This document shows positions 45,824 through 54,686 of a stretch of DNA of 64,000 bases, one piece after another (the stretch's first letter is position 1; each line of letters starts with the position of its first letter). The translations under genes and the position numbers were made by a program. The notes under the pieces were generated by a model that was not told where the DNA came from, did no database searches, and saw only the letters and a list, made by a program, of their open reading frames with translations. The stretch spans positions 186,001 to 250,000 of the forward strand of contig NZ_ATHV01000004.1 in NCBI RefSeq assembly GCF_000422205.1, in the 5' to 3' direction. Origin of the DNA: Desulfovibrio sp. X2. GTDB lineage: Bacteria > Desulfobacterota > Desulfovibrionia > Desulfovibrionales > Desulfovibrionaceae.

Positions 45824-46718
45824 TCTCCCCCATGATGCCGGTGGGCATGAAGTAGAGCACCGCGATCAGGATGATGAAGGCGAAGACGTCCTTGTACTCC
45901 GTGCCGCCGTTTATGTAGGCAGCGGCCATGACCTCGACCATGCCGATGATCAGGCCGCCGACCATGGCGCCCGTGATGTTGCCGATGCCCCCGAGCACGG
46001 CGGCGGCGAAGGCCTTGATGCCGGGCACGAAGCCCATGTCGTAGCGCACGGAGCCGTAGTTGAAGCCGACCATGATGCCCGCGGCCGCGGCCAGCCCCGC
46101 GCCGATGGCGAACGTCAGCGAGATGATGCGGTTGGAGTTGATGCCCACGAGTGCGGCCATGACCTTGTCCTGCGCCGTGGCGCGCATGGCCTTGCCCACG
46201 TTGGTGCGGAAGACCAGGGCGTTCAGCCCGAAGAGGAGCACGGCCGTGACGCCGAGGATGATGCCCTGCATGAGCGAGACGCGGATGCCGCCGAGCATCA
46301 CGTGGCCCTCCACCATCTGCGTGGGGTAGGCCTTGTCGTACACGCCCTGGGTGAGCATCATGCCGTTCTGCAGAAAGATGGACATGCCGAGCGCGGAGAG
46401 CAGCACGGACAGGCGCGAGGAGTTCCTGAGCGGCTTGTAGGCCACCTTCTCCACGGCCATGGCCAGGAGCGCGCAGTAGCCCATGGTCAGGATCAGCGCC
46501 AGGACCATGCACAGCCAGGGATGGCTCGCGGTCATGCCGTGCGCGGCCATGAGCGAGAGGAGGATGACGCCCACGTATCCGCCCGCGGCGAAGAACTCGC
46601 CGTGCGCGAAGTTGATGAGCTGGATGATGCCGTAGACCATGGTGTAGCCGAGCGCGATGAGCGCGTACAGGCCACCCAGGGTCAGGCCGTTCAGGCATTG
46701 CTGCAGAAAGAAGTCCAT
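45801..46718 (-). CDS. livH: Branched-chain amino acid ABC transporter permease LivH
   Basis: The 305-residue permease starts MDFFLQQCLNGLTLGGLYALIALGYTMVYGIIQLINFAHGEF, the typical LivH sequence, and has about eight membrane helices with GINSNRIISLTFAIGAGLAAAAGI and KAFAAAVLGGIGNITGAMVGG. It follows livK after a 98-bp gap that contains a GC hairpin. Confidence 0.96.
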   Translation of the reverse strand: MDFFLQQCLNGLTLGGLYALIALGYTMVYGIIQLINFAHGEFFAAGGYVGVILLSLMAAHGMTASHPWLCMVLALILTMGYCALLAMAVEKVAYKPLRNSSRLSVLLSALGMSIFLQNGMMLTQGVYDKAYPTQMVEGHVMLGGIRVSLMQGIILGVTAVLLFGLNALVFRTNVGKAMRATAQDKVMAALVGINSNRIISLTFAIGAGLAAAAGIMVGFNYGSVRYDMGFVPGIKAFAAAVLGGIGNITGAMVGGLIIGMVEVMAAAYINGGTEYKDVFAFIILIAVLYFMPTGIMGENVDDTRV

Positions 46719-46782
46719 GTGCCGCCCTGTTGTTGTCCATGCCCGGGAGCGCCGGGGTGCAGCCCCGAAGGGACCGAGAAAA

Positions 46783-46802
46783 GGGGGGCCCGCGGGCCCC
46801 CC
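46783..46802 (-). terminator. GC hairpin with short T-run between livK and livH
   Basis: GGGGGGCCCG and CGGGCCCCCC form a perfect stem followed on the minus strand by TTTT. It probably attenuates transcription so that the binding protein is made in excess over the permease. Confidence 0.6.
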
Positions 46803-46816
46803 TCACGTGGTCGTGA

Positions 46817-47950
46817 CTAGTAGGTCTTGCCGGTGGCAGGGTTCCAGAAGTTGATGAACTTCCCGCCCTTGACCTCGCGGATGATGTAGTTGGAGCCGGA
46901 GTCGCCGTTCTCCTTGAACTTGATCACCTTGGAGGCGCCCTGGTAGTCCATCTTCATGATCGCGGCCCTGATCTTGGCCGGATCGGTGGACTTGGCCTCC
47001 TTGATGGCGGAGAGCAGTGTGTAGGCGGCGTCATAGGCGTAGCCGGAGTAGGCGCCGGGCTCGCCGTAGGGCTTGTAGGCCTCCAGGAACTTCTTGTAGG
47101 CCGGGGTCTGCGGATCGATGTAGCCGAACGTCAGGTACGCGCCCTCGGCGGCGTCCTTGGCGATCTCGATGAGCTGCGGATGGTACACGGCGTCCTGGCC
47201 GATGATCGCGGCCTTGATGCCCGCGCGGCGGGCCTGGATGAGCATCAGCGCGCCGGAGGAGGAGTTCTGCAGGCTCATGTACAGGACGTCGGGATGGGCG
47301 TCCTTGACCTTGGTGAGCACCGCGGAGAAGTCCTTGTCGCCCTGGTTGACGTGGTCGTGGGCGATGACCTTGATCCCCTTCTTGGCGGCCAGCTTCTCGA
47401 CGTTGTCGGCCAGCCCCTGGGAGTAGGTCGTCTTGTCGTCGACCACGTAGAGGGTCTTGGCCTTCAGGTAGTTGGTCATGAACTCCACGGCGGCGACGCT
47501 CTGGTCGTCGTCACGGCCGCAGATGCGGAACATGTACTTGAGGCCGCGCTCGGTGACCTTCTCGTTGGTCGAGGCCGGCGTCAGCATGGGGATGTTCTCC
47601 TCGGCCAGGACATCGGAGGCCGGGATCGTGGCGCTGGAGCAGTAGGCGCCGACGACGCCGACGACCTCTTCGGACAAGAGCTTGTTGGCGGCGGCCACGG
47701 CCTGCTTCGGATCGCAGGCGGTGTCCTCGGCCAGGAGCTCGATGCCGTCGTAACCCGGGATGCCGCCGTCCTTCTGGATGGCCGCGATGGCCGCGCGCAC
47801 GCCGTTGGCGATGTCGTTGCCGTCGGCGGCGTAGGGGCCGGTCAGGGGGGACATGCTGCCGATCTTGAGCTTGGCCGCCCAGGCGGTAGCGCCGCAGGCG
47901 AGGCTGAGCGCAAGCGCCAGCACGAGCACACGCCACATGTTCCTGTTCAT
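46817..47950 (-). CDS. livK: Branched-chain amino acid ABC transporter substrate-binding protein
   Basis: The 377-residue periplasmic binding protein has a signal peptide (MWRVLVLALALSLACGATAWAA) and a type I fold starting KIGSMSPLTGPYAADGNDIANGVRAAIAAI, with LLAEDTACDPKQAVAAANKLL and GAYCSSATIPASDVL, close to LivJ/LivK. The ATG at 47950 follows GGAGGGAGTAGG. The exact ligand (Leu, Ile, Val or another amino acid) is not certain. It is second in the operon, after livG, which is an unusual order. Confidence 0.95.
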   Translation of the reverse strand: MNRNMWRVLVLALALSLACGATAWAAKLKIGSMSPLTGPYAADGNDIANGVRAAIAAIQKDGGIPGYDGIELLAEDTACDPKQAVAAANKLLSEEVVGVVGAYCSSATIPASDVLAEENIPMLTPASTNEKVTERGLKYMFRICGRDDDQSVAAVEFMTNYLKAKTLYVVDDKTTYSQGLADNVEKLAAKKGIKVIAHDHVNQGDKDFSAVLTKVKDAHPDVLYMSLQNSSSGALMLIQARRAGIKAAIIGQDAVYHPQLIEIAKDAAEGAYLTFGYIDPQTPAYKKFLEAYKPYGEPGAYSGYAYDAAYTLLSAIKEAKSTDPAKIRAAIMKMDYQGASKVIKFKENGDSGSNYIIREVKGGKFINFWNPATGKTY

Positions 47951-47972
47951 TCCTACTCCCTCCACGGTTGAG

Positions 47973-48728
<756 letters not shown>

Positions 48729-48910
48729 AGTGGCGCCATCTTTACAATGAAACGACGGGCAAAATCAAGCGCGGCCATTTCACACAATTGTCAGCAAAAA
48801 AGGCAGCATATAGGTAAAAAGGCGTCATGTCCGAAGACATGCCGAAGATCGTTCGCGCAATGACAAGAAAGTCAGGTTCGGCACGAAGAAGATTCGTACC
48901 GTTTGGGGAT

Positions 48911-48944
48911 AAAAAAACCCCGGCCGGCAGAATGCCGGCCGGGG
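48911..48944 (-). terminator. Terminator of the apr/qmo transcript (after qmoD)
   Basis: On the minus strand CCCCGGCCGGC and GCCGGCCGGGG pair around a short ATTCT loop and are followed by seven T residues. It is placed 28 bases after the qmoD stop. Confidence 0.92.
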
Positions 48945-48971
48945 CCGTTCGACAATTACGTCAAGAAGCGA

Positions 48972-49673
48972 CTACCATTCGTTGTCGCTGAAGGGATCGG
49001 AGCCGAAGCCGAAGGTGTCGGCAGGCGCGCCGCCCACCTCGGGGGCACCGGCACCGGCCGTCTCGGAGGCCGCGGCACCGCCGGCGGCGCCACCGGCCGG
49101 AGCGGCCTTCAGGATGGCGATGATGCTCGACTTGACCTTCTCGATCTCACCGGCCAGGTCGCCCAGCTGGGTGTTCAGGCCCGTGACCTTCTCCTCGGCC
49201 GCGACGATGACCTTCTCGCCCTCGCCCTTGCCGGAGGCCTCGAGGGCCTCGTACTTGCCCTTGTAGTCGGCCATGGCCTTGGAGGTCTCGGCCAGCTTGC
49301 CCTCGGTCTCGGCCAGCTTCTTCTCGAGCTCGGCCACGCGGGTCTTCTGGTCGGCGATGGTCTTGCGGTACTCGCCCAGCTTGGCGAAGATCGCGGCCAC
49401 GTCGGACTTCACGCCCTCGGGCAGCTCGACCACGGAGACGTTGTCGCCCAGGCCGCCCACCTGACCGGCGGCCATCTTGGCCAGCTCGGGATGCTGCTCG
49501 TAGATCCAGGCCTTGGCCAGGGCCGCGGCGAAGGGCTCGCCCTCGGCGTCGATGGCGGAACCGGTCATGAACGAAAGCAGCTCGGTGATGTTCTGCTTCT
49601 GGCCTTCCTTGCCCGCGCCCTTGAGGTACGCAGCGAAGGTGCTCATCGGGAAAGTCTTGCGCGCTTCAGCCAT
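48972..49673 (-). CDS. qmoD: QmoD-like protein of the qmo operon
   Basis: The 233-residue protein has a helical N-terminal domain and a coiled coil (residues about 95-180: AAIFAKLGEYRKTIADQKTRVAELEKKLAETEGKLAETSKAMADYKGKYEAL), ending in an Ala/Gly-rich tail. In Desulfovibrio a conserved hypothetical gene, qmoD, follows qmoC and is needed for normal function; position and size fit, and I infer identity from context more than from sequence motifs. The ATG at 49673 follows GGAGG. It is 28 bases downstream of qmoC and ends before a strong terminator. Confidence 0.75.
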   Translation of the reverse strand: MAEARKTFPMSTFAAYLKGAGKEGQKQNITELLSFMTGSAIDAEGEPFAAALAKAWIYEQHPELAKMAAGQVGGLGDNVSVVELPEGVKSDVAAIFAKLGEYRKTIADQKTRVAELEKKLAETEGKLAETSKAMADYKGKYEALEASGKGEGEKVIVAAEEKVTGLNTQLGDLAGEIEKVKSSIIAILKAAPAGGAAGGAAASETAGAGAPEVGGAPADTFGFGSDPFSDNEW

Positions 49674-49701
49674 GATTTGATCCTCCCTTGTCGTCTCTCG
49701 A

Positions 49702-50976
49702 TTAGAGGACAAAAGTCTTTTCCTCTTTGGTTTCCATGGGGATGCGGCCGATGTGACGCGCATACGTCAGGGCCGCGGTTCTATATACCAAATGCCCGAG
49801 CTTGGACCAGGGCAGGTAGGCGATGAGCATCCACACCGCAACGAGGTGGACGTAGTACATCGGGTAGGCCAGGCCGGGCACGTTGGCCAGGCGCAGGAGC
49901 AGCGAGAAGATGCCCGTGAGGCCCACGGTCCAGATGAGACCGAGCAGGTACCAGTCGTACCAGGAAGAGCCGTGCTTCTTGGTGTTCTGGTTCATGCGGC
50001 GCGTGGTCAGCTTGGCCAGTCCGTAGACGAACAGGCAGGCGCCGACGATGGCCAGCAGCTTGATCGGGTTGTAGAACGGCAGCGGCGTGTGGCCGAAGAA
50101 GTCCAGGATCCCCAGGCTCGAGCCGGTGAGGAAGCGCAGGACGTTGCCGCCCCAGTGGCCGGTGGCGATGGAGCCGGTGACCACGAGCAGGGCCAGGAAG
50201 GCGTAGAACAGGGTCAGGTGGCCCTTGAACTTCTGCTGGTCGGCCTCGGTGTCCTCGCCGCACTTCTTCCACTTGGAGTGGGTCGCGATCTCGCAGCCCA
50301 CCGTGGTCTTGAAGGCCTCCCACATGGAGGGGTTCGGCTTGCCCGCGATGGCGAAGGTCGTGGGCACGTCGAAGGAGGCGATGAGCCGCTTCACACCCTT
50401 GTAGAACGTCCAGACCATGAAGAAGAAGGTCAGGACGAAGATCGGGTCGATGGTGAAGTCGCCGGGGAAGAGCCCGCCGAAGACCACCTTGCCGCCTTCC
50501 TTGACCACTTCCCACTCGTGGCCGTTGGCCACGAAGGTGGGGAAGAAGGTCCCCAGCACGCCGGCGCGCAGCGTCCAGATGACCAGCCAGAGGATCGCCG
50601 GGATGGCGATGAGGATGGGCAGGTACTTGGAAGAGCTCATCCACTCGCCGACGATGGCGGGCTCGGCGACCTTGCGGTAGGCCATGTTGCGCAGGGCGGC
50701 CAGGAGGTCGCCCGGCTTGGCGCCGCGGGGACAGAGGTCGGAGCAGTTGCCGCAGTTGTGGCACAGCCAGATGTCTATGTCATTGACCAGCTTGTCCTTG
50801 AGGCCCCACTGCGCCCAGATCATCTCCTTCCGCGGATAGGGATTCTCGGCGGGAGAGATGGGGCAGGCGACCGAGCACGTGGCGCACTGGTAGCAGCGCT
50901 TCAGCGTATCGCCGCCCACCTGCTGCAGGTCCTTGACGAACTGCAGGTCGGGTTGGATGCGGACCGGGTTCGACAT
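49702..50976 (-). CDS. qmoC: Quinone-interacting membrane-bound oxidoreductase subunit QmoC
   Basis: The 424-residue protein joins a cytoplasmic iron-sulfur domain (CYQCATCSVACP and CHNCGNCSDLCP, residues 28-85) to a cytochrome b membrane domain with about six helices. It is the quinone-interacting anchor of the Qmo complex, which transfers electrons from menaquinol to QmoAB and on to AprBA. Histidines in GHLTLFYAF, ATGHWGG, FFGHTPLPF and YYVHLVAVW are candidate heme ligands. It follows qmoB by 21 bases. Confidence 0.96.
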   Translation of the reverse strand: MSNPVRIQPDLQFVKDLQQVGGDTLKRCYQCATCSVACPISPAENPYPRKEMIWAQWGLKDKLVNDIDIWLCHNCGNCSDLCPRGAKPGDLLAALRNMAYRKVAEPAIVGEWMSSSKYLPILIAIPAILWLVIWTLRAGVLGTFFPTFVANGHEWEVVKEGGKVVFGGLFPGDFTIDPIFVLTFFFMVWTFYKGVKRLIASFDVPTTFAIAGKPNPSMWEAFKTTVGCEIATHSKWKKCGEDTEADQQKFKGHLTLFYAFLALLVVTGSIATGHWGGNVLRFLTGSSLGILDFFGHTPLPFYNPIKLLAIVGACLFVYGLAKLTTRRMNQNTKKHGSSWYDWYLLGLIWTVGLTGIFSLLLRLANVPGLAYPMYYVHLVAVWMLIAYLPWSKLGHLVYRTAALTYARHIGRIPMETKEEKTFVL

Positions 50977-50997
50977 GTGATCGTCCTCCCTTCTGAC

Positions 50998-53277
50998 CTA
51001 GTAACCCTTGAAGGGGTTGGGGCCGAGCTTCAAGATGTAGTTCATGAACTCGTCGATGATCAGCGGCACCTGATCGTACTCGTCGATGGCGACCTGCTTC
51101 TGCACGACGCGCTCGGGCTCGACGCCCAGACGGTTCAGCGATTCGGCCACGTTGACCATGCGGCGGCTGCACAGCTCCGAGCCCTTGACGAAGTGGCACT
51201 GGTAGTCCTCTCCGTACTTGCAGCCCAGCAGAAGCACGCCGTCCGTGCCCTTGGACATGGCGTCGGCGATCCAGATGGTGTTCACCGAGCCCAGGCAGCG
51301 CACCGGCACGATGCGCACGTACGGGCTCCAGCGGCTGCCGCGCATGGCCGCGATGTCCAGCGCCGGGTAGGCGTCGTTCTCGCAGGCCAGGATGATGGCG
51401 CGGGGGCCGCCCTCGTCGATCTTGGGCGGGATCTCCACGCTCTTGATCATGGTGCCGATCATGTCGACGTTGTAGTTGTCGAAGCTGATGACGCGCTCCG
51501 GGCAGGCGCCCATGCAGGTGCCGCAGCGGCGGCAGCGCGTCGGGTTCGGCATCGGCGTTCCCTTGGGATCGTCGTCCAGCGCGCCGAAGGGACATTCCTC
51601 CGTGCAGCGCTTGCACTGGGTGCAGCGCACGAAGTTGAACTTCGGGTAGGACTTGTCGCCCGAGCGCGGGTGCACCGACACGCCGCGGTTCAGCGAGCTG
51701 ATGCACTGGATGGCCTTGAGCACGGCGCCGTTGGCGTCCTCGCGGGACATTGCCATGCTCATGGGCTGGCGCACGCAGCCTGCGGCGTACACGCCGGTGC
51801 GGCGCGTCTCGTAGGGGAAGCAGATGTAGTTCGAGTCGGCGAAGCCGCTGAACAGCTCCAGGTCCGGGAAGGCCGGGCCCTGGCGGTAGGCGAAGTTGAC
51901 CACCGGGCCGTGCGCCGTGGTCGGGACCATGCCCGTGGGCAGCACGACCATGTCGACGGCCAGCTCGACGGACTCGCCGAGCAGGGTGTCCTGGGCGAGC
52001 ACGACCAGGCCCGAGCCCTCCTCGCGGATGCCCGTGATGCGGCCCTTGGTCAGCATGACGCCGGGCTTGTCCTGGGCGGCCTTGTAGTAGCGCTCGTTGA
52101 TGCCCGGGACCATCATGTGGTCGTAGAAGACGTAGCCCATGGCGTCCGGTGCGGAGTCGGCCACGTAGCCGGCCTGCTTGAGCGCCACCAGGGAGTTGAG
52201 CTCCGAGCTGAAGGCCAGGTGCTTGCAGGACTCGAGGTCCTTGAAGACCACGGTCTTCTCCTCGCCCTCGGCCTTCTCCTCCTTGGGAGCGTCCTTGGCG
52301 GCTTCGGCCGCGGCCAGATCGGCCTCGGCCTGGGCGGCCTCGGCGGCGAGCCCCTGCTCCATGCACACGCCGATGTCGGCGATGAAGGCCACGCGCTTGG
52401 CCTTGAGGCCGTCCTTGGCGAGCTTCTCGAACTCGCGCGTGGTGACGATGTTCTTGAGCTTCCCGTAGCCCAGCGGCTCGAGGTACTTGCCGTCCTGCGG
52501 GTCGAAGCCCGTGGCCAGCACGACCGAGCCCACGGCCACGTTCTCGCCGCCGATGGTCGCCTGGTACATGCCCGGGGCGCCTTCGAGCTTCTCGAGCGTC
52601 TTGCCGAGGTAGACCTTGACCTTGGGGTTGGACTGCACGGCCTGCGCCAGGGCGGCGATGCCGGTGTCCTCGGTCTGGGTCCAGGGGGCGGAGAGCGGGA
52701 AGGACTTGAAGAGGTTCAGCGCCTTGCCGCCGAGCTGGTCGCTCTTCTCCACGAGCACCACGTCGAAGCCCGCGGTGGTCGCGGCCTGGGCGGCGTTGAG
52801 GCCGGTCCAGCCGCCGCCGAGCACCAGGATGGTCTTCACGCCTTCCGGGATCTCCGGGGCGGGCGCGGCCATCTTGGTCAGCTTGAGGACGCCCATCTTC
52901 AGGTAGTCCTCGACCATCAGGCGCAGTTCCTCGGGCACGGCGTCGCCGGCCTTGGGCACGGAGCCGTCCGGGTTCTTGTAGGCCTTGGCCACGAACTCGC
53001 GCAGGTTCACGCGGTCGACCAGGGCGTCGCCGGTGAAGCTGAAGAGGTCCGAGTCATAGCGGGGCGAGGTGCCGCAGATGCACACCGCGTCCACGTCGCC
53101 CGCGTCGATGTCGGCCTGGATGAGCTTCTGGCCGTCCACCGAGCTCAGGCGCGGGTGGCTCCTGACCACCGAAACCTCTTTGCTGAAACGATTCTTGACG
53201 AATTCGACCAGCGGCTCGGCGGAGAGGACCGAGCCGAGGCAGGATTCGTCGATGTAGACACCGATCTTCTCGGGCAT
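50998..53277 (-). CDS. qmoB: Quinone-interacting membrane-bound oxidoreductase subunit QmoB
   Basis: The 759-residue HdrA-like flavoprotein has FAD-binding LVLGGGWTGLNAA, a second dinucleotide segment, two [4Fe-4S] sites (CTQCKRCTEECPFG and CRRCGTCMGACPERV) and a C-terminal MvhD-like domain (ILACENDAYPALD, RCLGSVNT, VLLLGCKYGEDYQC). An insertion of about 45 residues rich in Ala and Glu (AEAAQAEADLAAAEAAKDA) lies near residue 310. It is cytoplasmic, bound to QmoA and QmoC, and 6 bases from qmoA. Confidence 0.96.
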   Translation of the reverse strand: MPEKIGVYIDESCLGSVLSAEPLVEFVKNRFSKEVSVVRSHPRLSSVDGQKLIQADIDAGDVDAVCICGTSPRYDSDLFSFTGDALVDRVNLREFVAKAYKNPDGSVPKAGDAVPEELRLMVEDYLKMGVLKLTKMAAPAPEIPEGVKTILVLGGGWTGLNAAQAATTAGFDVVLVEKSDQLGGKALNLFKSFPLSAPWTQTEDTGIAALAQAVQSNPKVKVYLGKTLEKLEGAPGMYQATIGGENVAVGSVVLATGFDPQDGKYLEPLGYGKLKNIVTTREFEKLAKDGLKAKRVAFIADIGVCMEQGLAAEAAQAEADLAAAEAAKDAPKEEKAEGEEKTVVFKDLESCKHLAFSSELNSLVALKQAGYVADSAPDAMGYVFYDHMMVPGINERYYKAAQDKPGVMLTKGRITGIREEGSGLVVLAQDTLLGESVELAVDMVVLPTGMVPTTAHGPVVNFAYRQGPAFPDLELFSGFADSNYICFPYETRRTGVYAAGCVRQPMSMAMSREDANGAVLKAIQCISSLNRGVSVHPRSGDKSYPKFNFVRCTQCKRCTEECPFGALDDDPKGTPMPNPTRCRRCGTCMGACPERVISFDNYNVDMIGTMIKSVEIPPKIDEGGPRAIILACENDAYPALDIAAMRGSRWSPYVRIVPVRCLGSVNTIWIADAMSKGTDGVLLLGCKYGEDYQCHFVKGSELCSRRMVNVAESLNRLGVEPERVVQKQVAIDEYDQVPLIIDEFMNYILKLGPNPFKGY

Positions 53278-53283
53278 GTCGGG

Positions 53284-54519
53284 TTACCTCCCTCTCACCG
53301 TTTGAATCGCTTTCAGGGCGGCGCCGGTCGCGGACTGGGCCGACTTCATCACGTCGAGGGGCAGCTTGGCGCAGCCCGCGGCGAAGATGCCCTTCTCCTC
53401 GCCGTTGACGAGGAAACCGTCCTGGTCGACTTCGACGCCCTTGGGCAGGGGGGCGCCCGCGAGCGTGGGCTGCATGCCCGTGGCCAGGACGACCATGTCG
53501 AAGACGTCCTCGCCCTTGAGTCCGGTGACCGCGTCCTCGACCGTGACCTTGACGTTGCCGCCCGAGGCCTCGATCTTGGCGACCTTGCCCTTCACGGTCT
53601 TGATCTTCTCGTCCGCCAGGATGCGCTGCTTGAAGTTCTCGTAGCGGCCAGGCGTGCGCAGGTCGATGTAGTAGATGACCACGTCGGTCTCGGGCATCTG
53701 CTCGCGGATGTAGGCGGCCTGCTTCAGCGAGGCCATGCAGCAGATGTAGGAGCAGTAGTTCAGGTGGTTCTCGTCGCGCGAGCCGGCGCACTGCACGAAG
53801 GCCACGCGCTTGGGCGCGGCGCCGTCCGTGGGACGCACGATCCTGCCCTTGGTCGGGCCGCTCGGCGCGGCCAGGCGCTCGAGCTGCATGTTCGAGACCA
53901 CGTTGGGAACCATGCCCGCCCCGAGGTTGGTCAGGTTGGTCATGTCGTAGGGCTTCCATCCGGTGGCGTAGATGATGGCGCCCACGTTCAGGGTGATGCT
54001 CTTCTCCTGCTCCGCGAGGTCGATGGCCTCGTTGGCGGCGAGCGCCTTGGCCTCGTTCTCGGTCAGGTTCGCCTTGTCCAGCACGTAGCGGTGCGGGAAG
54101 GCGAAGGGCATGTCCATGTACAGCGCCTTGCGCGTGCCCATGCCCAGCTCGAACTCGCTCGGCACGCTCGCGGACAGGGCCGCGGCGTCGCCAGACAGAT
54201 CCGCCGCGCCGGGACCGACGTGGCGGGGCTTGATGCTGACCGAGACCTCGTAGTTGCCGGGGCCGCCGGAGACGCCGGTGACCTCGGCCATGGTCAGGAC
54301 CTTGACCAGGGGATTGTTCTTGACCCGCTGGAACTGGATCTCAAGGCCGCAGGAAGGGGGGCACAGCTTCGGGAAATATTTGTTCAGCTGCGCCACGCGG
54401 CCTCCCAAGAAGGGATTCTTCTCGACAATGAAGACCTCGTGGCCGACTTCGGCGGCTTCGAGGGCGGCCGTAAGACCGCTGAAACCGCCTCCGACAACCA
54501 GGATGCTCGTATTCGCCAT
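53284..54519 (-). CDS. qmoA: Quinone-interacting membrane-bound oxidoreductase subunit QmoA
   Basis: The 411-residue flavoprotein is HdrA-like with the FAD motif ILVVGGGFSGLTAALEAAEVGHEVFIVEKNPFLGGRV and the C-terminal FAD segment VDQDGFLVNGEEKGIFAAGCAK. Cysteines in CAGSRDENHLNYCSYICC probably bind an Fe-S cluster. The ATG at 54519 follows GGAGGAG at good spacing; a GTG six bases earlier is less likely. It is the first gene of qmoABCD, 167 bases after aprA. Confidence 0.96.
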   Translation of the reverse strand: MANTSILVVGGGFSGLTAALEAAEVGHEVFIVEKNPFLGGRVAQLNKYFPKLCPPSCGLEIQFQRVKNNPLVKVLTMAEVTGVSGGPGNYEVSVSIKPRHVGPGAADLSGDAAALSASVPSEFELGMGTRKALYMDMPFAFPHRYVLDKANLTENEAKALAANEAIDLAEQEKSITLNVGAIIYATGWKPYDMTNLTNLGAGMVPNVVSNMQLERLAAPSGPTKGRIVRPTDGAAPKRVAFVQCAGSRDENHLNYCSYICCMASLKQAAYIREQMPETDVVIYYIDLRTPGRYENFKQRILADEKIKTVKGKVAKIEASGGNVKVTVEDAVTGLKGEDVFDMVVLATGMQPTLAGAPLPKGVEVDQDGFLVNGEEKGIFAAGCAKLPLDVMKSAQSATGAALKAIQTVRGR

Positions 54520-54551
54520 GTGCACTCCTCCCTCAACGGATTTCGGGCTCG

Positions 54552-54632
54552 CTCATATGGCCTGAGAACAAAACGCGATCCGGACTCTACGAGCCCGCCC
54601 GCTCACGGCTTGATCTCATGCCATATGCTGAG
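54552..54632. promoter_or_regulatory. Two related CATATGG elements upstream of qmoA
   Basis: CTCATATGGCCTGAG (54552-54566) and CTCATGCCATATGCTGAG (54615-54632) are imperfect palindromes sharing CTCA ... TGAG ends, in inverted order. They lie in the aprA-qmoA gap, where a qmo-specific promoter or operator would be expected. Confidence 0.35.
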
Positions 54633-54651
54633 GCGCCGTGCAAAAGGAAAT

Positions 54652-54679
54652 GGGGCCGCAGGCCTAAGCCTGCGGCCCC
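54652..54679 (-). terminator. Hairpin terminator after aprA
   Basis: GGGGCCGCAGGC and its partner around TTA form a 12-bp stem, followed on the minus strand by a T-rich stretch (ATTTCCTTTT). It separates aprBA from qmoABCD; read-through is still possible. Confidence 0.8.
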
Positions 54680-54686
54680 GATGAGA

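Noticed and set aside
49753..54684. A 1643-codon open frame on the plus strand antisense to qmoABC
   Set aside because: High GC makes long antisense frames; its composition is His/Val/Gly-rich without motifs, while the minus strand encodes clear Qmo proteins.
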